64,000 nt of DNA. Source: Adiantum capillus-veneris. Its lineage: Eukaryota > Streptophyta > Polypodiopsida > Polypodiales > Pteridaceae. Positions within the stretch are counted from its first letter, which is position 1; every line of letters starts with the position of its first letter. A model generated the notes under the pieces. It was not told the DNA's origin. It did not search any database and worked only from the letters and a program-made list of their open reading frames with translations. A program made the translations under genes and the position numbers. Location: assembly GCA_014529385.2 (NCBI GenBank), contig CM043948.1, positions 81,387,760-81,451,759 of the forward strand. The letters are read 5' to 3'. This document shows, piece after piece, positions 32,131 to 43,915 of this stretch.

Positions 32131-32568
32131 TTTCCACAAAAGGTACTACCTCCCACATGAGCACAAAAACAACACACTCAATCTCATAAATTCACACCCT
32201 GCAAAAAGAGAGGCTATCCACAAAAATCCCATATTACAAAGATGCCAAACTCAAATAGACATTATACATTGTAGTAGGCTAGTAGAAGGCTCTACTTAAA
32301 CCTCAGCTACCCACAATAGAAGGACTTGTCTCTGGAAAGAGGAAAGAGCTTCCAAAGCTACAAACCTTTAGCTCTTGCATCCTCACTCCCCTCAAGAAAA
32401 ATTTAATAGAGTTTTACTGTTATTACATAACAATAGAAGCTAGCAAGAACATAGACAAGGGACACATAAATCTAGTTGAACCTTTGCACATATGGACCAC
32501 ATCACAATGCAGAAGATTTTGGTGAAGCTTCCTTTTGAAACCTTGATCTCTTCCAAAGCCCTTGCTGA

Positions 32569-35041
32569 CTATGAAGGCTTGCCATTCACTGGTCCTTTCG
32601 CCTTCGGCAGTCCTTTCTCACCTGCATTGCGCAACTCAGACTCATGACCATCTTTTGAAAGCCTCAAGATATATTATGGGATGAGCACTTACGCGCGCAC
32701 ACACACCATGAATGCTACCATCACTAATCCACACTGACCCTACAACAGGTTTTAGAGTTTGAAGGGGATTCAACCCTCCTAGCTAATTGGCACTAAGAAA
32801 ATTAAGCATCAAAGTATAGCCCGAATGTTTAAAATCAAAGATGAATCTAAGGTGACATTTACCACATATATATTACAATCTCTCAATCAAGAAAATCCTC
32901 AAGAGAATTTCAATCAAAGTAAGTAGCATGTTCAACAAACTCACACCCACCAGACAAATGCTAATATAGGGGATAAATTGATTACCAATGCCAGTTGCAT
33001 CCATTGCTTTCATGATTCGAAGGCTCTTGACACTCGACTCCAGGAACATGCTACAGAAAATACCCAAAATGACCTCAAGTTAGAGCTAAGGCAATGCAAG
33101 CACACTCTCAACTTTGTTGAACTAAACCATGTATTCTGTAACTATGCTGGTCTCTAAGATTCTTTGCTCATTTGACCAATCACACTACTAGACTTACAAA
33201 AGGTACCGACGCACCTGACGCTCTTGAGGTCACTTGGCGGTATCGGTATAGGCATCGGTATGAGCGTTGGCATGAGTGCGAGGACACAAAGTGCATATAT
33301 TACAATTCTTTTTATAAAAAAAAATTGATGGCTAAACCTTATGAGTGCATGCTTAGAGAAGTTTGATGCTTACTGCCATGGCACATCACCAACTAGCAAA
33401 CAATCTCCATCCTTGTCCTCATGAGTCACCACATAGTTCTTCCCAGTCAAGAGATCAAGCTTTGCATTATCTGAACCAAAACCCACATAATCAAAAGCAT
33501 GAGTGCTCATCATATGTAGATGCGCACATAATGGGTAGAGATTAGCTCCCATATACGCAATATGCCCCTCTGAACAATGACAATACATTCAGCTATGGAG
33601 GCACTCACCACTCACAAACCCTTGAAACATGTCCTGCAAGGCCCCCTTCAATCCATCATAGCTAGCGTATGCCTTCAAGTCCACTTTCCGACATATACGA
33701 ACCCCATCAAGCTTTGCCTTCACAAAAAATACATTCTTGTTGCTGCCACCATTCATTTTCTCTGAGACATCCACACTGTTGCTACTCGACGGTCCTCCCA
33801 TACTTTTGGGAAGGTCATCTGCGCTCACCCGGTTGCTTACTTGAGCAGCTTGTAGCGTATTCTTGCGGAAAGAGCGGACTGGGGGCCAACCCACCACAGG
33901 AGCCCTGTGACGTAACAATAACAACTTAACATTGATGCCGAGACATGCCAATGACTGAAAACTCAGAATCAAACAGCTTGAATTTAGCAATGAAGTAAAG
34001 TCTTGGCATAATGTCATGGCCTGAACCAATGCTAAACCCTAAAGACAAAAGTTGAAAATGCAATGAGCGACGTCAACATACATACTTGTTTCGATTACCG
34101 TCCTGCTCTATCTCTGATTGAGTTGGGGTATCCACAGCTTGTGATGACGCTGGCTTGCCGTTGACGATGCTGGGAGGTGGCATGGAGACATTGGAAGCAG
34201 CTTGGGGCACTTTAAAAGTAGTTGGATTGGCGGGAAGGCCAGAAGCAAGCTGTCTAGACCCATGAACAAAGCTAGAATTTGCGCTTCCGCCCGTGTGAAG
34301 ATGAGATTGTTCAAAATTGACATGCACTTGCGGCCAGCCTGCCACAGATGAAGTGCTAGCGTTGTACAAATCTGTATTCCAAGAGTATAGACCAGTTGAT
34401 GAGTGCATAACATTTGGTGGAGCCACCTCTGCCATGGCTATTGATCTCCTCTCTCCATTGGCATCCTGATATGGTCTCTTTGCAGGGATAGTACTCACCT
34501 TTGGGACAGGGACCGTGAATCGCCCGGTCACCGGCGTGCTCCAGACAGGTACGCTAGATGTGTGACCCTTTCCAAAGCTTGGTGCACCTTGACTCAAGGC
34601 TTCTGCTTGCGGCTGCCAGTTAACCATGTGCTGATGATATTGATCATTGCTGAGGCTCACGCGGAAGCTCTCATGCCAAAAGTGCTGCGGTTTTGCGCTA
34701 GTCATAGCGACCTTGAGCCTAATTTGCTGGTCAACCATGCCGGTGTTCTGCTCTTGGGAAGCAGCTGCTGCTTTATCTGCAGGGGGGCCTAAGCCAAGGC
34801 TTAGCACCACATTATCACACTCCATTTTATCAACACCAGAAGGGATGGAACTTGTAAGCATTTGTTCTGGTGCTGCGCCCGTCAGCCCGAGGCTGATGTA
34901 GTCTCTCTCTTTCACTAAAGTTCCATCTTTACCAGCAGCTCTAGCTGATGCACAAACATTGGTGTTGTCCTGCTGGGCAGAGCCGGAGAGGACGCAGACC
35001 GGGATTCCGCCCGCCCATCCATCGGGGCATCCATCTATCAT
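32569..35041 (-). CDS. Aux/IAA auxin-response repressor, five exons, 498 residues
   Basis: Aux/IAA proteins are nuclear repressors that bind ARF factors and are degraded through SCF-TIR1 when auxin is present. Exons inferred from reading frame and GT-AG borders: 35041-34086, 33904-33609, 33470-33374, 33050-32986, 32651-32569; phases agree throughout. Two LxLxL-type motifs lie in the N-terminal region (SLGL in DYISLGLTG near 47-53, LSLGL at 80-84). The degron VVGWPPVRS is at 322-330. Domain III begins [18 protein letters not shown] (378-395) with the PB1 lysine. Domain IV has [16 protein letters not shown] (434-449) and SLRIMK. A basic PAKRP...ERRS stretch is a likely nuclear signal. An in-frame TGA lies 9 bases before the start. 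The length is well above most seed-plant members and nearer those of seed-free plants. The last exon ([11 protein letters not shown] to the stop) is the least certain. No internal damage. Confidence 0.9.
32652..32985 (-). other. Aux/IAA intron 4 (tentative)
   Basis: Donor GGCATTG|GTAATC and acceptor GCTTTCAAAAG|ATGGTC, phase 1. Without splicing the frame would run on for about 38 residues of hydrophobic, non-family sequence to a stop at 32873. Confidence 0.6.
33051..33373 (-). other. Aux/IAA intron 3
   Basis: Donor CCATGGCA|GTAAGC and acceptor TTTTCTGTAG|CATGTTCC, phase 2, joining GDVPW to MFLES. Confidence 0.8.
33471..33608 (-). other. Aux/IAA intron 2
   Basis: Donor GTGAGTG|GTGAGTGCC and acceptor TTTTGGTTCAG|ATAATG, phase 1. 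An earlier GTGAGT seven bases upstream is rejected because it breaks the frame into domain IV. Confidence 0.75.
33905..34085 (-). other. Aux/IAA intron 1
   Basis: Minus-strand donor AAACAA|GTATGT and acceptor GTCACAG|GGCTCC. It separates domain I and the linker from the degron exon, in phase 2. Confidence 0.85.
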
Positions 35042-35571
35042 ACTTGCTCACACTACTTTGAAAATTTCTGTCTAGCTGTTGGAGTGCACTCTTACTTAGA
35101 ATCACAAAATTTGGGTAGTGATTAGCAGGCAACTTTAGCAAGGTTAAATTTATTTGCAAAGGCTGGCTGTTTCTTGCAAGAGCTGACCTAAAAGTAAGGT
35201 TAACACTAAGATTTCTGAAGTAGCTTAGTATTTTGGGTTATCCTGGACTTTCTCTAATGCCCTGCTTCATCCTTCCTCATGTTGTGGGCACTAAATTTTA
35301 ACCCATAGCTGATCTCTCGAGAGAGGAAGAGAGAGAGAGTCCCCCCTATTAACCTGCACATGCACAATTACACATGTCAAGCTTGTGAGAAGTCCGAGTT
35401 AGAGGAGGTTGAAAAGCATACACATGATCAACTGCAATGCACATATAAGCGAGGGGCGGAGATGTCCTGCAGCTAGTGAAAAGGAGGTGAAAATGGGGGC
35501 TTGAAAGGTCAGTGTCGAGGGGAGGAGGGGGGAAAACCAAAAGGGCAGGCAGCAAAGTGAGTGAGTGAGAG

Positions 35572-35573
<2 letters not shown>

Positions 35574-35633
<60 letters not shown>
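35574..35633. repeat. Compound (GT)n(GC)n(GA)n microsatellite
   Basis: A GT run, then a pure GC run of about eight units, then a GA run. The alternating GT/GC part is a potential Z-DNA former, about 540-580 bp upstream of the Aux/IAA start codon. Confidence 0.95.
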
Positions 35634-35635
<2 letters not shown>

Positions 35636-35759
35636 GAGCACCCACAGTGGAAAGAAGAGGAGAATCGGAGGACCGTGACAGCAGGCAAATGATGCTTAAG
35701 AGTGCGTGCGCGCGTGTGTGTGTTTGCGGGTATTAGTGGAAGTGTTTGTGTGTTTTGGC

Positions 35760-35777
35760 GGGGGGGGGGGGGGGGGG
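35760..35777. repeat. Poly-G tract (18)
   Basis: A G homopolymer followed by GA-rich sequence, upstream of the Aux/IAA gene. Confidence 0.9.
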
Positions 35778-36868
35778 AGAGAAAGAGAGAAAGAGGCAGA
35801 CCATTGAAAGCTACATGCAGTAGTAGAAGAGAGTGCTATGATCAATCACTGCAGCTTATGAGAGAAACGAAGGGAGCTGCATTGCTCCGCAACAGGCTGA
35901 GCTTTTACCTTTCGGGAGAGAGAACGAGAAGGGTGGACACTGTATGGGTGGAAACTAGGCTATGAAATGACCAAGAACATTAAAACTGGAGAAAGCGAGC
36001 TAGATTGGATTATGTGTGTGAGGAAAGGGATTTGAGAAAATGGGAGGTGACCGGCCACACTGCTGCGTGTTTGTGTCTGTGTGTGTGAGAGAGAGAGAGA
36101 GAGATTAGACAGACGATTATATTCCTGTTGAGAATGATATAGAGCAAGAAAGAGAGAATCCAGAAACAGAGCTGACGTAGGCGAGGGTAGAGAGAGAAAA
36201 TGTGGGTGTGGGGGGGCATTGGGCAAGGTCGTGTTCACATTGCTCGTTCCCAAGAACCCCCCGTCTCCCCCATTGGCCGGGCCCCATTCTCAGCATGCGC
36301 CGACCGGCTGGCCGCCGGTGAGGTTCTCCGGTTTTTCGGTCAAGCACTTCCAGAACCGGCCACGACGCCACGTAGTGGACTGCTGGCAGGCCGTCTCCAT
36401 CCCCCCTTCACAGCTTTTGCCGATCACGCCGCTCCCACATTATTAGGCTGATGTGGACTCCCTTACTTCTAACACACCCGTTGCTTTTCTTTTGAAGGCC
36501 ATGATGCCTCGGTATCGAGCTCAGGCATTCCTCGTTGGAGGGGACTCAAGTTATAGGCTCACGAAAAGATTGGTTCGCTTTCTGTTCAAAATGAAAAATG
36601 ATAGGCTCAAATTTGTGCAAGCATGTTCTCAAGCCGGATCAAATTATGGAATTTTTAGTTACAATATGAGATCTTTAGTGTGATTATCCCTCTCAAATTT
36701 AGAGGTAGCCTGCTCATATTCGTGTGAAAAGGTTCAAAAGTCGAGACCACAAAAAATATTTCCCGAGCCCTAGGTCACTCAAGGGATCGACGGCGGGGGC
36801 GTGTGATCTGTGAGGTCACACGCTTTGGGCTATTGGATCTCCGCACGAGGTCCTCAACGAGTCATGCT

Positions 36869-36925
36869 AGCTTAGATGGTTAGGGTGGAGCTCCGTGTAG
36901 TGGACATCTAGGGTTCGAGGAGTAG
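36869..36925 (+). mobile_element. tRNA-derived SINE head
   Basis: The A-box-like GCTAGCTTAGATGGTTAGGG and the B-box-like CTAGGGTTCGAGGAGT are about 38 bp apart. It lies in a 36720-37080 stretch rich in GATCGACGG and GGATCAAATG blocks that may be the SINE body. Not the same family as the heads at 533 or 11019. Confidence 0.55.
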
Positions 36926-37198
36926 TCGCGCCGCAGGGGGGAACCCTAACTTTTTGCTTGATGAGATTTTATCAACGGCGGATCAAATGTCAGTCATCGA
37001 TCCCTCGACTTCACCCGTGGCACTTATAGACGAGATTGGCCCTTGGCGTGCGTAGCTCTACACATTTATGGGTGTCTTAACCGCATTGTCATGCAGAAAA
37101 AATGGAGCACAACCGTAGCATCAAGAAATTCCAAAACGAACATTGACTAAAAGAGCCATGTTTAGTAGGATGGAAGTTGGGAGCAAAGTAGAGCAGAA

Positions 37199-39262
37199 TT
37201 GAGCACCGTACGGACTCTGCTATCGTTATTCTCCCTCATCCCTTTCCCCCTTTGTGCCTCTGCTTGTCTTTCTCTCTATTTGGCGTTGAATGCCACCTAC
37301 TCCCTTGCCCAAGGTCCCGTTAGCAAGGGACAACCAACTCCCCACAATGTGCTTTTTTCGTCTGCTACATCACCAAAGGGTAGAGCCTCCAACCTCGCAT
37401 GCAATCGGGGACCAGGAGTGGCTATAATTCCAATAAGGCATGGAGCTCAAGGACCGCTATCATATGCTCATGCAGTTCAAACTAAACCTATCTCAAATCC
37501 TCTTCCTGCTTCACAACAGCACATTCAGCATGACTTGTTTAACTCTCTGTTGCCCCTCCCAATTGGTCAAGGATATAATGTAGTTCACCCATTCTCTCTG
37601 CAGAGACCTAACCAGGTAAATCCTAATCACCCTCTTCTTAATGGCCAATTTTCCTTGATTACAAATGTGAGGTAGAACATTGATAACCCTCCTCGAGCCC
37701 CTGAGGTTAATCAAGGGAACTCCCAAGTGCAAAAAGTAAGCGATAATGTCCAGGGTAATCTCATACCTTCATCTGTTGAGAATAAAGCTGATAATTTTAA
37801 TAATTATGATAACTGTCATGATGAGGTTAGAAATGACAAATCTCAGAATCAAGGACCTACTAGTAAAGGATAAATCATAGTTGGGATTGTTAAACTCAAC
37901 ACCTGGTTCAAGCTCTTGTAGGAAAGAGTCGCGATTGGCTTTGTCATGGAATCAGGCCTCCTGTTGAATTTTTAAAGCAGTGGATATCTCAAGAGTGGGA
38001 GTCCAAAAATCTGTTCCCATCTCAGGTGCAATATTTGCCAAACAATTACCACCTCTTCTTCTTCGATGACTTTGACAGTGCCCTACAAGTGATAAGCAGA
38101 GGTCAATGGCTTATTAGGAACACTCCCATGGCTATCTTTAAGTGGCATAAGGGCTTTGATCTAAAGAGAAAAAAACCTTCCAAGGTCCTGTTTGGGTAGA
38201 TTTTCCCGATTACCTAATTGAGTTCTTTCCTTTGTTTAAACAGATTGGTGCTCAGATAGGGAAAGTGTTGGGGTAGAAACCCTCTAATGGTATAAACCCT
38301 AAGTGGGATCATCAGGTGCTTATAGAAGTTGATATCGATACTCCTCTTAGAGATACCATACAGCTCGAAGACCACTGGGGACAATTTCTACATGTATAAA
38401 AGGTTATTTACAAAAACCTACCTAATGCTTGTTTTCACTATCTCAAGCAGGGTCACTTGATTAAGGAATGCTTTGAGCTAGCCAGCAAGATGCAGAAGGA
38501 TTCAGAGAAGGTCAAAGAGGCAAAAGACAGTAACCAAGTCTTTCAACAAGTTAATAGGAAGGGTAGCTATAGAAATAGAGCCCCAGCAAGAAATAATGGC
38601 AATAAATATGTCAACATGTTTGGGGCACTTTTGGATGATGTGTTTGACCCTTCATTTGTTGATGAGGAGGTTGACCCATAGGACAATGCCTCCACTTCTC
38701 AAACGCCCATTGAAGCTCAAAAAGATGGGGTTGCATCTCAGTTTGACACAGTGAAGCCTCGTCCTCATATTGAAACTCTGATCCCTCCTGAAAGCCCTAT
38801 GGACAAGGCTAGTGGCATGTCTTCAAATTCAGACAGTTCAAATGATGGGGAGCCTGATATTTTAGCTACCTAAAAAGCCCTATGGACAAGGCTAGTGGCA
38901 TGTCTTTAGATTCAGATAGTTCAGATGATGGACAGCCTGATATTTCAGCTACCCATAACTTCTCTACAACTCCTAAGATGGGGGGATTTCAGGACAACAA
39001 CACTCTTGAAGAAGAAGACTTTTGCAAAGATCTTCAAGAACATGACAATGTAGAGCTCAAAAAATTCACTCAATCCCCTCCGAACTTTGTTGACATCCTC
39101 ATGACCCAAGCAGAAGAGGAAACTCTACCCATTCTAGACAGTAAGCCTAAAAGAAAGAAAGAGAAAAGTGTTGATCCCAACACGGCCTCAGTCTCTTTAG
39201 TTAAGCCTTCTAAAACCCCTAAAAATGACTCAATCTACTTTTGGTTTTTCTTTGGATTGTAA
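37199..39262 (+). pseudogene. LINE ORF1 (DUF4283-type RNA-binding protein)
   Basis: The middle of the frame reads NNYHLFFFDDFDSALQVISR and QWLIRNTPMAIFKWHKGFD, the DUF4283-type domain of plant LINE ORF1 proteins. It is followed by ACFHYLKQGHLIKECFEL, a CCHC zinc knuckle in which the second cysteine has become tyrosine. The C-terminal part is acidic and serine-rich with an 83-bp tandem duplication (38793-38958). Several stops break the frame. Confidence 0.75.
38793..38958 (+). repeat. 83-bp tandem duplication in LINE ORF1
   Basis: AGCCCTATGGACAAGGCTAG starts at 38793 and again at 38876, both continuing to CCTGATATTTYAGCTACC. Confidence 0.85.
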
Positions 39263-41890
39263 AGGGTTGACAAATCCTGTCGATATAAAAAATGGATGCT
39301 TGACTTACATCTATAGGTTGATTTTATATGTCTACAAGAGGTTAAAGTCAAGGGATTCCTTTTGGATTCTAATATTCAAAAAATGAGGAGAAATCATAAG
39401 TGGTTTTACACTGATCATACTACAGGAAAAGGAGGAGTTGTGATTGGTGTTGATCTCAAACATGAGCAGTTGATTAGTCAAGTACATGTTAGGCAAAAGG
39501 GGCAACGAACCCTACAACTACACCGTTGTTAGCCTTTATGCTTCAAATTGTAACTCTAAATGACCAACACATGGACATAACTATGTGTACACTCAAGGAT
39601 CCTCTCGTAATCATAGGTGACTTCAACATGGTTACTTCTTTGAATGACAGGTGTAAAGCATTGGGACAAGTTATTCAAGGCAAGGAGAAGCAAGGTGGGA
39701 TGAGCTGACAGACAAACTCACTTTGTTTGATACTTCTATCACATGGACTAACAACCAGGAGGGTAGCTGCTATAAAGCTACCATATTAGACTGAATGTAC
39801 ATGACAACTAATTTGTTGCAAGCCCATTGGATGGTGAGTTGCAAATGTGACCCGTCTCTGTTACTGTTTGATCACAAACCTTTGGTTTTTGAGGTGCATA
39901 AAGGAGAACATTCCTTCAAAGCTTGCTGGCCTCATCTCGACAGTTCTTTGTTTAGACTTGCATCAATTAAATCTATTTTTGAGAATGCTTTTACTCTGCA
40001 TAACAATGCATTTACTGCTTGGGATGTAGCCATAAAGAAAACTCAAAAGCAAGCAAATCTCACTGTTTGAAGCAAACTCCCTAGTAGATCAGTCTTCCCT
40101 CAAGCTTAGTAATTTGAAGGATCAGTTGAGGAGGGAAGAACTCCTTGAAGGCCAAGGTGCCCTTGTTTGGACCAGGCAATTTTGGGCAGGCAAAATAGAA
40201 AAGTCCAATAAGCACATGTTTTCAGTATTAAAGAAAAAGAAATGCAGGGATTTCATCCCCTATTTGTTCTATAAAGATTGTTGTCGTGCCACTTCCCATA
40301 AGGGAAACTTTGAAATTACCAGGTCTTACTTTTTCAATATTTTCTCTCCTCTCCCCCTGAGAAACAAAGACATCACTAATGCTAGAGCTAGAATTGCTCA
40401 TTTCAGGAAAAGAACAATGCCAAATCATGTGGCTAAACTATTGGACCTACCCATCTCAAAAAGGGGAGCTAAGAGAAGCTATTGGAAATTTGAAACCTGG
40501 TAATACTCCTGGCATTGATGGTGTGCCCAATGAATTTTATTGTTTATATCAAGAAATTTTGACCCCTTATTCAATCCTAGTCTAGCAAGAAGCCTTGGTT
40601 GTAGGAGCTCTTTCCCCTTCCATAAATGTTGAGGAGTGGTTAAATTGATTCATAAGATAGGCTCAAGGGATGATCTATCTAATTGGAGGCCAATCACATG
40701 TCTAACTTCTTGTACAAGATCTTCTCCCTATCCTTAGCTAGAAGACTCAGACCCCTTATGGATCAGTTTATCTTGAAATAACAGAAGGGCTTTATTAAGG
40801 GGAGGTTTATCCTTGATGCAATAATTTCACTATGGGAAGGAATTGATTATGCAGAGGAAATGAGCAGGATTTTATCTTCTTCAAAATTGATTTTGAAACT
40901 GAGCAGGATTTTATCTTCTTCAAAATTGATTTTGAAAAGGCTTATGACAGGATATAATGGGAATTTATACTGCAAAGTTTATATGACATGGGGCTATGTT
41001 TTATCAAATTCATTCAGATTCTATTTGGTGATGCATCTTCTATAATCTCTGTTAATGGCACTCTTATTGAAGCTATCCCCCTTCACAATTCCATCAAACA
41101 AGACTGCCCTTTGTCACCTTTATTATATAAGATCTCTTCTGATGCCTTGGGCTGGCTTGTCAAAGATGATATACATCAAGGGAAACTGAAAGCTATTGAC
41201 ATCACTGGTTCTATTGACCAGTTATGCTTGCAGCAATTTTCTTATGAAACTAATGCAATAACGAAGAATGACCTGTAGTCTAAGAGTTTTTGGTCTTGCC
41301 TTAGCATTTACTGCTTGGCTAGTGGTTCTGTTATCAACCATTCTAAAATAGGTTATAGAATCTACAAAGGTCCTTGCCCTGACATCATTGTACAGTCTGA
41401 TGGAAAGCTATTGACGAGGGTCATATTTTCAGACTTGTTAGGTATTCCAATGGTCTTTAATGCTCTTTCAACCACGGATGGAATTGGGTTCTTGGAAAAT
41501 TTAAAAAAAAATGTCTTTTCAACCCAACATTTCTAGAAGAGTTTTTGTCTTGAATCACTACTTATTGTCTACTTTGGTGCTTTTCTTGTCTTGTTGGTCC
41601 CCTTCCATTACCAATTAAACAAAGTTTTCACTTTGGCAAGAAGGTTTCTATGGGGAGGTTCAGAGGAGATACAAAAAATTCCTAAAGTCTCATGGAAGAC
41701 CTGTTGTTGCAGACATAAAGGACAAGTAGGTTTGGGGATCCTCAATCTTCAACACCTCTCAAACAAGTTAGCCAGCAAATGGATCATGAGGGCCTCCTTC
41801 TCCTCTGGCTTTTGGGTCGCTCCAATCAAAAGGAAAACCAATCCGTTCCATCTAAAAGGATACAAAGCTTGGTTTGGGCTACCGCTGTAA
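39250..41890 (+). pseudogene. LINE ORF2: endonuclease and reverse transcriptase, 5' portion
   Basis: Endonuclease motifs include FICLQEVKVKG (about 39320) and PLVIIGDFNMV (about 39603). Reverse transcriptase motifs include GNTPGIDGVPNEFY (about 40502), DFEKAYDRI (about 40925), CPLSPLLY (about 41104) and, after the polymerase, QVGLGILNLQHL (about 41727). The catalytic FADDT box is not recognisable after QLCLQQ. A 39-bp in-frame duplication precedes DFEKAYDRI. Stops and frameshifts make it non-functional. Confidence 0.8.
40862..40939 (+). repeat. 39-bp in-frame tandem duplication in LINE RT
   Basis: AGCAGGATTTTATCTTCTTC to GATTTTGAAAC occurs twice in direct succession (40862, 40901), duplicating 13 codons just before the D-F-E-K-A-Y-D box. 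Confidence 0.9.
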
Positions 41891-43118
41891 CAAGAGGGTT
41901 TTATTTCAAGTGCTAACTTGTAACATTTAATGGCCTAGTAACTTGTGTGTAGTGAAAAATAGCATAGACATAGTGAGCATTTCATTAGAATAGATTCCTA
42001 ATGAGCATAGCAAGAGTGCTTGGGTGGAGAGAGCAACAAAAAGCATAACACCTAGTTAGATAGGCATGAACAATACTTCAAAAGAGAGAGAAATTAAGCT
42101 ATTGACAACAGTTGAGGACCGGATATATATGGAGCCGGTTCCCCCTCCAAAAGGCTTTGTATTGTAGGTCTCCCCCATCAAAGGAGACATTTTACAATAC
42201 AATTCTTCATGTTCCTTCAATAACTAGCTAGTGCAATGAAGATGGAAGCTTCAAGCACTAGCAAACACTTTAAAACACAACATCAATTCCCTCACGGTCT
42301 CAGATCCAAGACCTCACACACCTTCGAAGATGGTGAGAGCTAGCGGGGTATGATAGTAGATTGAGAGGAAGAAGGATTAGTCTTACGAGAAAGATGTATA
42401 TCTCCTCACATAATCACTCATATTAGCATAGCATAGCTTAGTAATTAGCATGGTAGAGGAGATGAGCATGCATTGAAGCTTGGCTCCTGGTTGGGTTTGC
42501 ATCACAAAGCGAAGAGTTGTTGGTGTAGGCCTCCCTTCTCACAAGCTTGGAGTAGTAGGTGATGAGCTTTCCATTAAAGCTTGAGAAGGAGAGAGAGAGT
42601 TTCTTGCTCCACACATGAGATTGTGTGAGTGTGTGTGTTAATCACTTGACAAATTCAGCCCCCTCTCTCCCTCTCTTGGTCAACTCCTCTTGCAAATTAC
42701 TCTTGTTGGCACCCCATTGGCCCATACCAGGCTTAGCCCCAGTTAGAATTAGGTAGCATAAGTGATAGCCTTTTGACATGTGTCCCCCTTTCCCCTTTTT
42801 GTGAGAGCTTTAGGTAATTAAATAATGCAACTAAACTCTCATTGGACCCCTTTGTCTTCTGGCCAATAGGAATCAGGCAAGCCATTGGGCTGTTGAATGC
42901 TCATTGGACCCCTTGGGAGACTGTCCAATAGTCTTCTAGAGAGCTTAATTATTATTGGTTCTTTTATCAAGTGTTTCTAAATGAATTAAACTAGATTTAC
43001 TCTAGCCTAATTCTCATTAGTCCACCTCCATGGCCATCCAATAGGATTTGAGTGCACCTTGTGGGCAATTGGCCTAGGGAGCTGACATGTGTCCATTATG
43101 CCCTTTGTGTAAGGGAGC

Positions 43119-43172
<54 letters not shown>

Positions 43173-43563
43173 CTCTCTCATCCCCTACTTGCATCCAATT
43201 TTTGGTACACACACAAAGCATCCAATTTCTGGTAGAGAAGACTTTTTGGTACACACACAAAGCATCCAATTTCTCTAATGTTTGACCTTTGGACACAACC
43301 TTTGAATTTTGGAACCTTAGCATTTTGGAAGTCTTAATGGGATGAACCTTAGGGTCTTTAAAGCACATTGTTGCACATTACTCTTTCACAGATGACCCCC
43401 CCTTTGGATCCCTATTTTCCCTCTTGTGGATCCCTACTGTGGCCGGTCTACTAGCTTAACCAATATTCTAGCTTTTTCTCCCCTGGTACTTTCCCATATT
43501 AAATGACCAGTTTAACATGAGAAAATCATTTAGGAGAATTAGATATTAGTTATTATGGCATTA
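41887..43563 (-). repeat. Gypsy 3' LTR (left), approximate
   Basis: The right end at TTATTATGGCA (43563) is firm by comparison with the other LTR. The shared part is 43231-43563 (starting GAAGACTTTTTGGTACACAC). The left end TGTAACAAGAGGG is inferred from the point where LINE coding sequence stops. A minus-strand TATA-like CCATATATATCC lies near 42130 and a (GT)n tract at 43121-43170. Confidence 0.6.
43121..43170. repeat. (GT)n microsatellite within the left LTR
   Basis: About 25 GT units, absent from the right LTR. Confidence 0.95.
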
Positions 43564-43915
43564 CCTCTCTCTTGAAATCATAGTCGTTCTCGACTATGGG
43601 GTAGAGAAGATAAAGCCTATTCATTAGTCCTTTTTCTAGCGGGTCGAGGATCCCTATCTTACCCTACGACATTGTTCTAGAATGGATGACTAATCCATTT
43701 GGCGCTTGAGAGCGTAAGGCTGCCGCAAGCATGTATGCGCATTAGTCCTATCAATCTTCCATAGTAGAGTGACAAGCTCTACTTGGTGTTTGGAAGACAT
43801 CGTCTCCACAAACTTGATTCTAAGCATGCATACTACTTAACATTTTTGCATAATAAAGAAAAAGAGAGTCTTATAAGACAAAAACTTTGTTCATTTTAAA
43901 CATTTGTACATTTGC

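Larger units (their letters stand above)
35042..36500 (-). promoter_or_regulatory. Upstream region of the Aux/IAA gene
   Basis: This 1.4 kb holds a (GT)n(GC)n(GA)n tract at 35574-35633, an 18-G run at 35760-35777, a (GA)n at 36087-36104 and a GC-rich stretch at 36250-36430 with CCATTGGCCGGGCC (a CCAAT box on the minus strand). On the minus strand the GA tracts read as CT repeats, common in plant core promoters and 5' UTRs. The transcription start could not be placed. The short frames here have no domains. Confidence 0.5.

Noticed and set aside
33609-33616. Earlier GTGAGT as donor of Aux/IAA exon 2
   Set aside because: It gives the wrong phase for exon 3; the donor seven bases downstream keeps domain IV in frame.
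34562-34901. Plus-strand frames opposite Aux/IAA exon 1
   Set aside because: They are antisense shadows of a recognised coding exon.
40243-40256. CAGGGATTTCAT as another hAT end
   Set aside because: It lies within LINE coding sequence with no partner end or duplication; a chance match.
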